Assembly (NCBI GenBank): GCA_031308135.1
Contig: JAHLJT010002990.1
Location: forward strand, 1-64,000
DNA: 64,000 bases
From: Acheta domesticus
Taxonomy: Eukaryota > Arthropoda > Insecta > Orthoptera > Gryllidae
Reading direction: 5' to 3'
Made by a program: the position numbers and the translations under genes. Of the stretch, positions 52,431 to 63,935 are shown piece after piece (positions within the stretch are counted from its first letter, which is position 1; each line of letters starts with the position of its first letter). The notes beneath the pieces were generated by a model that did no database searches, had not been told where the DNA came from, and worked only from the letters and a program-made list of their open reading frames with translations.

Positions 52431-55196
52431 CAGGGTAGGATTCAAAAGGAATGAGCCTACGTTGAAAAAGACAGTTTTATTGAGCTGATCGGTACAACTA
52501 ATAGTCTTCAAAATAGGCATTTCCGGCATCAACGCACTTCTGTAGGCGGCTTTTCCAGGACTCTAAGGCATCCCTGAAGTCCTGTTCCTGGATTTCTGCA
52601 AGAGCTGCCTTGACATTTCGCGACGTCAGAACCAGAGTTCTATCTGCAATTTTATCATTTCTGATTTTATTGCATATATGTAGAGAGAAAGTATGTTTCA
52701 AATAAAAAAGATATTGTAACCAAATTCGCATTAGTTTCAAACTTATAAATAGGGAAATATAGTTATATCTGCATAATTTGGCAAAACTGAGAGCCAGACA
52801 GTTCTATCTGCAGCACCTGTTAAAAAAACTCGAAGTTGAAAGAGTTGCGATTATATGGTCACGTTATATTAATGATGGTATAGAGTGTGTATGTAAAGTG
52901 ATAATGGATAAGGATACCATTAATAAGTGGCTAAATGACAGATCTAATGATAGTCGAAGTTCAACAGATGACAGTAGTGGAGAAGGATACACGCCTCCTC
53001 TGAAAGAAAAAGATTTCGTAAAGGTAAAAAGTGTGCTTTATTTATGCACTGTTGTTAATTGAGGTGGTGGTTGTGGCTAGGGATAATTTAATACATTCAT
53101 TGATTACAGTAACGTTTCTTAAAATATATAGTTTGGTAGGTACGGCGTATGTTTAATAATCTGATTAATATAAAAGCATCTCAGTAATATGAATGTCAGT
53201 AGAATGTTCGACCTTTACCTTCAATACTGTAATGAAATTAATGTTAAACCTCTTTTAATGCCAATGTACAGATCGATTTTCAATAATGAATATAATATCG
53301 CATTTTTGTTACCCAAGTTTGACAGATGTTACTTATGCGAACAAAACATAATACCAAATAGAGAACAGTGTAACTCAAGAGCTTGTTATGAAAATGTTGA
53401 ATAAAACCTATATGAGAGATGAAAGAAAAAAATGACCGTGAAAGTAACAGGGTTGTTGTAGGTTTTGACTTGCAAAATATTATTGCTCTTCGAGCTAATG
53501 CTAGTTGCTTTTTCTATAGATGAAAGTTAAGTAAAAAAAGGAAATTGTGCCTGGTGGCATGAGGTACTTTGTGGTCGTTCTGGGAATGACATTGCCTGTG
53601 GAGTGATAAAAATAACGACCAAAATAATATGTTTCCTTATGTTAGGGAGTATATTTTGTGGAGTGATAGCTGGGTTCCTCAAAACAGAAACTCTATTATT
53701 TCATATGCTATTGCTTCTTTTTATCCAAAAATGAACACGTTGATCAAGTAATAATGAAATTTTCTACTCCTGAGCATTCATCCATACAGGAGGTGGATAA
53801 AATACATTCTAACATTGAGAAGATCTTAAAATTAACTGAAGTTCGGTTACCAGTTTCCCCCCTTGAGACCTGTTCTAGCATCCAATAAAAAATCACCTTA
53901 TTCTGTGATCCAGATGTCATCAAATGACTTTAATGTCTTTCAAACTCACTCTAAACATTATGACTACCAACGCTGCTGGTACACTCAAGTGCCCCAGCTT
54001 CAATTTCATCGCTCAGATTTGCTAACATTGCAATTCAAAACTAGTCAACATCCTTACGAACCTTGGAATTGTATCATTTTGATAAAGAAATCAAAGGCTG
54101 GCAGATCAAAATGATCTGTATCACCTACGCCAAGCATCCGCTGGGGAGCAAATGTAAAAGGGAAGAAAAATATCAAAGGAGAAGGTGAAAGACAAAGTTT
54201 ATGCTGAAATGGATGCCTGAAGTTGATGTAGCGTATTTTAAGACAATTCTATTATAAGAACCTTCTAGATATGAATTGTACTGTTATGCTTGGAGATAAA
54301 AGGTTCTATCTGCATTTTCAAAGTTTTAAAAATGATGTAAAAATTGTACGTTGATCATTTATTAATAAAATATGTTTAGTACACTTGTCTACAGCCTGTT
54401 CATTCTATAAAACCACTTTTTCCATTAACTCAAATGTACAGATGGCCTACCAGAGGGAGCAAACTTCAAATTGCTCTCCTGGAAAATGACAACAAGGGTA
54501 GATAGAACCCTCTGGTTCTGGGGTCGCGATTTGCTTGGATGTCCTCAATGGAGTTGAAACGCTTTCCTTTCAGGGCTGATTTTAAGCGCGGAGACAAGAA
54601 GTCAGGAGGCGACAAGTCCGGACTGCAGGCAGGCTGGGGCACCACGAGAACATTGGCTCGGACCAGGTAGTCGGTGACGATGAACGCAGTGTGGCTGGAG
54701 GCGTTGTCTCCGATAAGTCCAGGGCTACTGCTACTGGGTGGAGACTCAACGCTGGTCGGTGTTCAAAAATTCACGCCCTCGCTGCACATTCACGTCAGTA
54801 TGGGCAGACGATGAGCGTCCAGACTGGAGTTCGTCAGCCACCTCTTCCCGTCCCTCACAAAAGGCGTTGTGCCACTTTCTGACTTGCGAATAGGGCAGAC
54901 AGTCCCAACGCCTGTTGAAGCATTGCGAACGTTTCGGAAGGAGACTTGCCCAACCGGAAGCAAAATGTGATCGCGTAGGGTAGCTCCAACGAACTTTCCA
55001 TATCGCCGTGCCACGCACCACCGTATAGGGGCTACTGTTAAGGCCGATGCTACCGCTCCGAAAGCTGGGAGGCAACTGACCTGTGTGGTGCTGTGAAGCC
55101 AACACCCCCCACCACCATCGCTGTCAAGGAGAGCGCGCTGCTGGGGGCGCACACGTCAGCATAACGTGAGGCTCGTTACTTTTGAATCCTATCCTG
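52431..55196 (-). mobile_element. Mariner element 2 (minus strand), interrupted
   Basis: Terminal inverted repeats CAGGGTAGGATTCAAAAG at 52431 and, inverted, CAGGATAGGATTCAAAAG ending at 55196; TA flanks at 52429-52430 and 55197-55198. Transposase remnants in order: N-terminal helix-turn-helix region (SYPTRSHFASGWASLLPKRS, REEVADELQSGRSSSAHTD), then GDNASSHTAFIVTDYLVRAN, PQPACSPDLSPPDFLSPRLK, GKRFNSIEDIQANR, and C-terminal ALAEIQEQDFRDALESWKSR, KCVDAGNAYFED. The first catalytic Asp region is deleted. A 1.9-kb element interrupts it near the C-terminus. Confidence 0.85.
52624..54523 (+). mobile_element. Unclassified TIR transposon nested in mariner 2
   Basis: 1900 bp, exact 6-bp target duplication TCGCGA (52618-52623 and 54524-54529), restoring an uninterrupted mariner sequence when removed. 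Inverted ends share CAGAACCAGAG and GTTCTATCT. GTTCTATCTGCA recurs inside at about 52638, 52799 and 54303. Plus-strand protein pieces: DKDTINKWLNDRSNDSRSST (52778-53020, ending at a possible donor), MFDLYLQYCNEINVKPLLMP and YRSIFNNEYNIAFLLPKFDR with CYLCEQ (53189-53403), VVVGFDLQNIIALRANASCF, ILWSDSWVPQNRNSIISYAI, SPYSVIQMSSNDFNVFQTHS, and VPQLQFHRSDLL (to 54114). From memory these resemble a widespread, poorly characterised animal transposase-like family with a W-S-D-x-x-x-x-Q-N-R-N motif; I cannot name it with confidence. Stops and frameshifts make it inactive. Confidence 0.7.
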
Positions 55197-57650
55197 TATG
55201 CCACCGTTGCTTCGTCGACAGAGCGACATTCGAAGTGCGGTGCTATTTCTTGAAATTTCATGTTTAGAGAAGTGAAAAGTGGGCTTACTCTTGCAAAGCG
55301 ATCATGATAATGGAACAGTTCATTATCATAACATTTGACCTTATGAATTCGAATCTATCTCTAGGCATTGGAACAGCTTCACTGCAGGGGTCTTTACATT
55401 TTTTCAGTGTCTTTCTCTTGGAATCTGATTGTGCCCTGTCAACAAAAGGATTTCTAAAAAGAATTTTATTTGTTAGTGACGTCACCCAATTTAAATTTTT
55501 TTAACCGCATACCTGTTAGTAGGCTTATATTCTACGAACAATTCCATTGCGTGATAAAAAAGCCCAAAATATTTTAGTTAGCAATGCTTCGTTCAAAAAT
55601 CCCTTAAATTACTGACCACTCCCTTTCAATTGACATTTTTAATTGACCTTAATTCCATTCAAAAATTTTGTCGTGAGAAACAATGAGAGAGTTCACTTGC
55701 GAATTTGCACTAAGGTTCATTACAAGACAAGATGAAGATAGTTTATGCAAAGTGTCTCTACACAACCGACGATTGCATCATAATTTACATAGGATAGCTC
55801 CGCTGTAGCTTTCAACCGTGATCCAGAAAGTTTGAGTGAAACTGTGTTTTCATATCCGGAGTTCTTATCCGTGGCTGAGGAATCTTCGGTCAAATTTCTA
55901 TGAAAAATGTCTTCTAAAAAATATTGATTTTTCAGCAAACGAACAAATCTTTCAAGATTAGTAAAAATGATTTATTCATGTTTTATGAAACACACATACA
56001 AGTAAATTTATAAAATAATCGTTTTTTAAAAATTATTTATTATTATTAAAAATTATTTTAAAAAAATTATTATTATTTATTATTATTAAAAATCATTTCA
56101 CCTGTGCATGTAAAAAATTCACATATTTTTACAAGCATTGCAAATTTATCTTGAATGCTTTAAAGTCTGTATACTTTCCTGAAGAGCAATTTACCATTTC
56201 ATTCATCATATAGTTAAAGATTTAAATTTTAAAATGCAGTCACTTTATACACGTACAACGTACATAGTGATTTTTAATTAAAATTGTAAATTATTTGTCA
56301 TGAATGAGTTCACATATACTGTACACAAATATTCTAGACTCATGCGAAGCTTGCAAAAGAAAGCAGGAACAGCAACAGTTCACTTTGTGATGTGAATGCG
56401 TTGCCAGTGAGATATCATGGAGGATTTACAACTGAAGCGAAGTGAGCAAGCGTCGCAGCCAATTGGTCGTTGCCCCATGTGCGTGCGCTTGTGCACGGCG
56501 AGGGTGCCTGACTCTTTAAAAGCCTTCCCGCACACATCGCATGAAAACGGGCGCTCTCCCGTGTGCGTGCGCTTGTGCATGGCTAGTGCGCTTGCCTGTT
56601 GAAAAGCCTTTCCGCACACATCACATGAAAACGGGCGCTATCCCGTGTGCGTGCGCTTGTGCTTGGCGAAGGCACATGAATCTTTAAAAGCCTTTCCACA
56701 CACATCGCATGGATATGGTCGCTCTCCCGTGTGCGTGCGTCTGTGCACAGCGAGGTTGCCTAGCACTGTAAAAGCCTTCCCGCACACATCGCATGAAAAC
56801 GGGCGCTCTCCCGTGTGCGTGCGCTTGTGCGTGGCTAGTGCGCTTGCCTGTTGAAAAGCCTTTCCGCACACATCGCATGAAAACGGGCGCTCTCCCGTGT
56901 GCGTGCGCTTGTGCTTGGCGAAGGCACCTGAATCTTTAAAAGCCTTTCCACACACATCGCATGGATATGGTCGCTCTCCCGTGTGCGTGCGTCTGTGCAC
57001 GGCGAGGTGGCCTGACTCTTTAAAAGCCTTCCCACACACATCGCATGAAAACGGGCGCTCTCCCGTGTGCTTGCGCTTGTGCCTGGCGAGGGAGCTTGAC
57101 TCTGTAAAAGCCTTTCCGCACACATCGCATAGATATGGGCGTTCACCTGTGTGTACGCGCTTGTGTTTGATGAGGAAGCTTAAGGCTGTGAAACCCTTCC
57201 CGCACACGTCGCATGAATGAGGCCCCTCTCTCCAGTGCCTGCGCTTGTGAAGGGCGTGAGGAGCTGCCTTATCAAAGGCCTTTCCGGACACGTCGCATGG
57301 ATATTGGCGCTCCGCTGCGCGCTGCCGCTTGTGAGGAGCGAGGTCGCTGGACGCGGTGACAGAGGCTCCGCAGACGCCGCGGCGCAACGGCTGCGTTCGC
57401 GAGTGCTGGCGCTCGTGATCCTCGAGATCCCTGGAAGAGGCGAAGATGGCGCCGCCGTCGCGGCATTTCGAAGTCCGCATCCGTAACAGGCGCACGTGAG
57501 GCTGCAGCTCCGTTGCTAAGGGAAGAGTCCTGGCGCTGTAAGCAGGCCGCTCTGGCATCGCCTGTTCCTGGTCCTCGTCCTGTGGCGGTGGAGAGCCCTC
57601 TGCGCCTGCGAACGCACGTAAAGCACTTTATCTCCATGAAACACAACTGG
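55141..57650. repeat. Segmental duplication, copy B
   Basis: Direct-orientation copy of 42601-44783, about 12.5 kb away. It has an extra segment at about 55500-55660 and (TTATTA)n expansions near 56035-56095. Its left end lies inside mariner 2; its right end is followed immediately by dispersed repeat C copy 5. Confidence 0.85.
56380..57605 (-). pseudogene. C2H2 zinc-finger 3' exon, copy B, with in-frame TAG
   Basis: Same acceptor and leader (AEGSPPPQDEDQEQ, MPERPAYSARTLPLATELQP) as copy A. Thirteen fingers; the first has lost a Cys (KCRDGGAIF). Middle fingers differ from copy A: CGKAFKESGHLAVH, CGKAFKDSGAFAKH, CGKAFQQASALATH, CGKAFTVLGNLAVH, with blocks repeated. In the linker after finger 10 the codon for Glu in TGERP is TAG (56638-56640); the frame stays open on both sides to TAA at 56380. 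It is therefore either a truncated ten-finger protein or a young pseudogene. Confidence 0.82.
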
Positions 57651-57651
57651 G

Positions 57652-57865
57652 CAAACGGACGGACGGGCAGTATCAAGAGCCCACAAAATACGGATTCTGG
57701 CTGCACCACGTGTTAGATTCCCCCCCCCCGTAATTTAGCAACTGGATTTATCCACTTTTTCGTTACCAGGGCCTTGTAATAAGTTTTTCTGCAGAAAATC
57801 CGCCGTTGTTTCGCGCAGCATTACGTAACTTTTCCTATACTATACGTACGTACAGTATACGGGAA
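57652..57865 (+). repeat. Dispersed repeat family C, copy 5 (3' half)
   Basis: GACGGACGGGCAGTATCAAG, CTGGATTTATCCACTTTTTC, CGCGCAGCATTACGTAAC and the palindromic end ATACGTACGTACAGTATACG match copies 2 and 4. Confidence 0.75.
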
Positions 57866-57869
57866 AGTA

Positions 57870-58532
57870 AAAAAAATTAAAGATCCCAATTCGCTTTGTC
57901 TGTACGTGCATCGCCTAACAATCCGGTCCTTAGTGATGAGAGTAGAATATAGTTAAGATTGAAGGAGATAAGTTTACTCGTCCTTAATCTATTTCATTAT
58001 ATAGAGAAATGCCACCCTTCTTATTAATGACCAGTAATCAATATCCTTATAATACCTCCAGAAAAATTAAGTTTTATTTGCTTTCTACATTACTCACAAA
58101 ATTACTGTACTCTCTGCTACAATTGCTCCACTTTTCGGTAGACCCTTCAATGTTCTTAATAATTTAATTACCCAATTTTGATAAGGCAAACAAATTTTCA
58201 AACAGAAATCTTTTGCTAAAATCTACATGTAATGCACTATATATCATTCATGGTATTTACCATAAAATAAAAGCATTGTAAATGTAAATGAGTTGAAACA
58301 TTTCAGTTATGTAATCAACTTGTTTTATATAAAATATTTTGATAAAATGAATCCAACATTTACCTAGTCAATATAAATTGCAATGATTTCTGTGCATGAT
58401 CTTTTATTTGAGCTACCTAAATTTAAGATGCAATTTCGTAACATTTAATTACACGGTCATTTACACACATTCAATTTCATGGTGTACAGATGAAATGCTA
58501 ACATATGCATAGTTAAGTGGTATTTTGTTCAG

Positions 58533-58536
<4 letters not shown>
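57870..58536. other. AT-rich region without recognised features
   Basis: No coding or repeat structure recognised. Confidence 0.4.
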
Positions 58537-58580
<44 letters not shown>

Positions 58581-58597
58581 TATATGTATGTATATAT
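58537..58597. repeat. (AT)n microsatellite, left part
   Basis: Near-continuous TA dinucleotides with ATGT interruptions. Confidence 0.9.
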
Positions 58598-59714
58598 TGT
58601 GATAAGTGGATGATGGTGAGGGAAGGAGCCAAGGAAGAAACAAAAGGGAAGAAATATGATTTAAATGACCGTGGAAAGACTATTGAATTGTAGAAAGTGA
58701 AGGTGTTCGTAATAGCGGCAGTAATTTCGCTAGCTAATAAGGAGATATTTCGTGACGCAGTAATAGATGTACTGTGATTGAATGGCTAGGTTGAACAAAG
58801 TCGAGTTTTTGAAAAGTGAGTTAGAAAAGTGAATCAAGTAATTATTTACCCGGCAGATAGTGCGAACACAGAACTGTAGTGAAGCAACTGACTCGTGTCG
58901 ACGGCCGCGCTCGAGTACACGAACGCACGGACAGTATTAAAACTCGAGGACCGGACAAGAAGCAACGAACACGGAGGAATCTGGTAGAACGTGCTGTGGA
59001 GGCGACGCGAGAGGGCTCGTGGCCGGCTGGAATTCGCCCTTGGCGGCCATAGCGGCTGGGCTTTCGAGGTGGCGGCAGCGCGAGTGTGCGCGACCTTCGC
59101 AGCAGACCCCGTCGGATGGCGCGAGGAGACGGCGCACGTTAAGTATCAAAGGCTTCATTCTGGGCAAAGTGAAAAGTGGAAATACGAGAGGACATGTTAG
59201 TTAATGAGAACTAATCATTAGAACCGGGGAGGGAAATGACCAGTAATGTTTTCCATGTTCCAAGTCGAGGACTAAAGCAAGGAATTCAAATTTAAATCAA
59301 AATTGTGATCTCACGTAATAGTTTTCAGTCAAGAAAAAAAGGAAAAACTGATTTTGTAAAATAAATTTAAGCATTTTGGATGGGGAAAATGGTAAAGTTG
59401 TGTGTGTTCATTGAGCAGTAAATGGTTTTGCATTTAGTAAGCGAGGGATCCCATTCGCAAAGGCCTAATAAATTTCAGTTGAGTAATTTATTGATGATAC
59501 CCGAGACGATAAATGTTTTGATTTCTTGTGCATTTGTGTTTGCTGGATTTGGGAATTTTGTTGATTGGAATAAATCCAAATTTGTTATCAGAAAGGTGTC
59601 GCTGAAATTCATGTCACATGTGATCCCGAATCACGGCTCCTCCCTGCCAAGACCCCTGCGCCTTTACAGGTCCCATCAAAATAATAAGGATTATGTTGGA
59701 GAAGTACCGTCACA
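58598..59714. mobile_element. Candidate solo LTR inserted in a microsatellite
   Basis: 1117-bp block with inverted ends TGTGA...TCACA, a GC-rich middle (58890-59120) and AT-rich flanks, sitting between two (AT)n tracts. The TG...CA ends fit an LTR. A target duplication could not be proved because both flanks are AT repeats. No coding sequence was recognised. Confidence 0.35.
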
Positions 59715-59749
59715 TAATATATATATATGTGTATGTATATATGTGTATG

Positions 59750-59780
<31 letters not shown>

Positions 59781-59850
59781 GTATGTGTATGTATATATAT
59801 GTATGTATGTATGTATATATATATATATATATATATTTATATGTTCTATA
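59715..59850. repeat. (AT)n/(ATGT)n microsatellite, right part
   Basis: Alternating TATATGTATG units ending in a pure TA run. Tyr/Ile/Met/Cys-rich open frames here are artefacts. Confidence 0.9.
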
Positions 59851-61590
59851 CCTCAAAACTCAGAAAAAAATAGTGATTATCTAATATGTTTGGAATAATT
59901 TCTAAAAGTCTAATTTGTAAACACAAGCTCTAGTAAACAAAACACCTTCATCTTATCACTGCCACCAACTCTTAGTTCACCAACCCAACAATGTGCTTTT
60001 TAAATATCCATTGCTGCATTGTTGCGCAGGCGCGGATCCAGACTTCTCTTTTGGGAGGGGTCAGGTCAAATGCATTTATCTCGGAAAGGGGGGAGGGTAC
60101 CGAATGTAATAAATTTGACGTATGTTATTCGTAATCAGATTGACGTTATTATACTATAAATATATTAGAAATGCAATATACCAGTAATCACGTATCAGAT
60201 ATAAAGCAGGTTACAATTGTTACAATCCTCATCATATTCGCTGGGAGTGAGGCGGGGGTAACTTTGGAATTTTAACTGGTAACCTCCAATTTTTGTTGCA
60301 GATTAGAATTCTGCCTACAAAAATATGTCAATTTTATTCGGTACATTTGTTTTAAAAAATGAAAATTTATAAATTTATCAACAATAAATTTCAAGTTGTC
60401 AAAAATAACTTTCATTTGATGCAATATAAAAAATTTATGAAGAAACGTATATGAGAGACATGTAAATGTGTATAATGAAAAAAATATTTTAATAAATTAT
60501 TGTAAGTAAGAAATGCATGCCTATAATAAATGAATAAACTAAATTATACTTTTATTTTTTCTCACAATTATTTTTCTCATTTTAAATTTTCCTTTTTTAC
60601 ATTTTTTCGTTTATATTGCTCTTTCGTACATTAATAAATTTGCACCATATTTGAATCTCCTTGAATGGCGATTCTTCTATAACAATGTTGTAAACTTCAT
60701 TATAAGTTTGGCGACAACTACACCGAGACATGCAAAATAATAAATAATAATCTAATAAATTGAATTTAATGCAACAGTTAATATTTTTCAATTAACTGAT
60801 CTGATTCCTTTTGCATTGCCTTGGTGCTGTTTAATTAAAACCCAAATAAAGTAACATCATTGCAATACTGTTCATCAAGAATGAGTGCTGTCAAAAGATA
60901 CTTTTGATACTGGATTCGGACTCAGCCACAGCTAAACTTTTAAATAAGATATTTTAGGCGTCAGACTCAGCGACAGCAAAATATTCAAATAAGGTCTTCT
61001 AGCAGTGGCGAAGCTGAAGGGTAATCTGGGAGCCTTATAATACCCATTATTTTTCAATAAATTCTGTCGTTGTGTACCATTTTTCAATGTTTTTGTTACT
61101 GAATCGTTGAAGAAAATTAAATGTGTTCGACTTCTTTTCTCCGCCTACGCGCGAGGGAATAAGCAGGGCCGCAGAAATATACACTTTGGAGCCGGTAGCT
61201 GAGCGAGGAGTCTGCCAGTGGATAGACGCCGGCTGGCTCTGCCGCGCACGCGCAAAAGAGAGCGTACTCTATCCCCCTTTCAATTACATTCACTGGGCAG
61301 AGACCCCAGTTGCAGCCTAGGCTCTCGTTAGGCACGGACTTGTACAGCAATACACACCCACGTCTCAGAGGCAAATTCACCTCATCACCTGACGTTGTGG
61401 GAAAATAGAGTTGTTTATGTGCCGTTTGTTTGATTTTTGTTAGTGTTTTCTTTACGAAACAATTAATGAAGCTAAAGATATAGTGTTACACACAATGTCC
61501 CACTGACGCGCCCTATGCGCCAGTCTCATAACTTGTAAACGATTCACAATATCGAAATGCAGTTTTCGCTCAACAATGCGGAATCACGAG
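59851..61590. other. Intergenic region without recognised genes
   Basis: AT-rich. CGGATCCAGACTTCTCTTTT near 60035 and GCAGTGGCGAAGC near 61004 look like ends of decayed hAT-like insertions, but no complete element could be delimited. Confidence 0.3.
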
Positions 61591-61594
61591 TTAA

Positions 61595-63935
61595 CCCTCC
61601 TAATACCATGAGGTCTCTTGTGACCCCACGACATGTTTCTCTAATACTTTTTACAGTTTCCAATACTTTAAAAAATCTGAAAAAATTTGACTTTTCCTGA
61701 TTCATTGTCTACCCACATATTGGGTACGCAAATGTTTTACATTGTTGTTACTTTCATTATTATTCGTACTTGCCACACTGAGTACCAGTGGGATCTTATA
61801 TGACCCAACATCTAATTCTTGTAAATATGATGGCTTTTTTCTGTTGCTATAGTAAACGTTGGCAACCTTTTGTAACATCCATAGGTTGATATCATTTGAA
61901 ATTACTGCCTTGTTTTTGGTTATGTTACTCGAGTAACATTGTTTTTGTATTACCATTCCTGATAAGGAGCAACTTTCTGATGACGAGATGCGTCGCATTT
62001 TACTTGAAGCTGGTTCTTCAGAAATACCATTGGCGAGGTTCGCTACGACTATCAGATATGTTTGACAGTGATGGAGAAAATAGGTGCAATTGAAGAGGCT
62101 GAGATTGAATTAGATAATTGTATCCAAATTCGTGAAACATATTTAGAATGAATATTAGATACTGACTTTACAGTATGGATTCTATTTTTTAACAAAATTG
62201 TATGCATTTTTTCCTTTGTACTGTGAACAATTATTGGGGTTTTCTTTGTCATCTATAGATAAAAAATCAGGAATAAGTTTGATATAAGGACATGGAAAGA
62301 GAATCGTGTAGATGAGTACGAAGACGTAACATTATACGGAAAAGACCAGATCCCACGAAGTATGCAAAGAAAGTGTGGGTACAGTCAGCCTTCCACTTAT
62401 TTATGAAACAAAATATAATTGATAAAGTTTTGAAGTGGACCAACAAAGAGGGAACTTTTGTGTATGGTTCAAAATGGATATAGTTGACTACTACTTAGCT
62501 GAATTGTTTTGTAGGCGTTGGGATTATAGCTAGTGCATACAAAGGCGACAATCAAGCAATAATGAATGCACTTATGGAACTAGGAAGAACGTAGGCCCAT
62601 ATTCGCTGAAGTAATGGCTAGAAATCGTTTCACACAAATTACTAGATGCATTTCGATGTGATGCAGAACATAGGCACCGTAACGGAGTTCCAGATACGTT
62701 GGCTCCTATTAGAAATATTTGAAATGTCGGCAAATCCACTTCAAGATGCATACATTCCACACAGCAACATTACAGTTGATGAACAACTTGTAAACTTTCG
62801 TGTAAATGCCCTTTTCAGCAATATAATATGCCTTTGAAACTGGGTAAATATAGCTTAAGTTATCGGTTGCATACGAAAATATCACTAGTTATGCCTTGAA
62901 TGTTCAAGTATATACAAGTCGCCACGCAAACCAACCTAGTGAAATCAAGGAGGGGCGTTGTTTTAGATGTGGTGAAAGGTTTTGAAACAAAGCGGGAAGA
63001 GCATATCAACTGACAACTTCTTCACTAGCCTAAATCTAGTAAGAGATCTTCAAAATACAGACATTACACTAGGACATATAAGAAAAACAGATTGTGAATG
63101 CAAGGGGTTTTCACTAATGCCCAGGACCATAAAACGTTTTTTTCTTTGTTTGAAATCCTTAAAAACTTCGATTATGTCTTATTATCCTAGTACAAATGGT
63201 GTGTCACTTCTTAGAGCCAAGCATTCTATGAAAGAAGTAACCAAAAAGGAAGAATCAAAACTATTAATAATAATGAATTACAATAAAATTAGGTCAGGAA
63301 TAGACACAATGGACAAATTAGTGAGCACAAACACAACTAAAAAATGAGTAGAAGCTGGAGAATGATTCTCTTCAGTAATATTATTAACATTCATGTAATG
63401 AATGCGTTCATTATTTGATTACATTCTTCTTCAAACGGGAGAAAAAAGAATTACAATACTAGCTTGTTGGTCGTGACTAAAAAAAATGTGCACAATAGTC
63501 GGTCCAACAACAACACAGAACAAAAAACGGGATCGCTGCATGTTAGTGAAAGATCATTTGATCGAAAATATACAAACAAGTGTACCAGTTGTAAAGTAGC
63601 AATTTTGCAAAAATAATTCTTCAAAAAATATTTGCAAGACGTGTAATAAATATTTAGCACGACAAAGTTTGATTTTTGCGGTCAATTTTACATAATAATC
63701 TGCCTTTTCTGTGTACTTCCTATTGTATTCATTTTTTAATAATTTGTTTATGCAAATTTCGAGTTCTAAATTATTGTTTGCATATCCATAATAGAGGAAT
63801 AGCCTTAAAATGTAATATGCTGTAAAAAGTGTAAAAATGTACCACTATTTTGTATTTCTTTTCGGAAAAGAACTGGGGTCTCTAGTGACACCAGTGGTAC
63901 TCAGTGTAAACAAAAAATCTGCGGTATTAGGAGGG
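61595..63935 (+). mobile_element. piggyBac-like transposon, decayed
   Basis: 2341 bp between TTAA duplications (61591-61594 and 63936-63939). Ends CCCTCCTAATACC at both sides, inverted. The GGTCTC..GTGAC block near each end is also shared. Length is normal for piggyBac. Confidence 0.88.
61960..63347 (+). pseudogene. piggyBac transposase remnant
   Basis: Fragments in order: SDDEMRRILLEAGSSEIPLA (acidic N-terminus), DVTLYGKDQIPRSMQ, ARNRFTQITRC-like region, LQDAYIPHSNITVDEQLVNF (first catalytic Asp, D-E-Q), SGKSISTDNFFTSLNLVRDL (second Asp, D-N-F-F-T-S), GHIRKTDCECKGF, SYYPSTNGVSLLRAKHSM and YNKIRSGIDTMDKLVSTNTT (third Asp, G-x-D). Many frame breaks; inactive. The C-terminal Cys-rich domain was not seen. 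Confidence 0.8.

Noticed and set aside
54746..55152. Open frames of about 120 codons as separate genes
   Set aside because: Read on the minus strand they contain the mariner N-terminal helix-turn-helix region and lie between the mariner 2 ends.
59422..59898. Open frame with Tyr/Ile/Met/Cys-rich C-terminus
   Set aside because: Its end is a translated (ATGT)n microsatellite and the rest has no recognisable domain.
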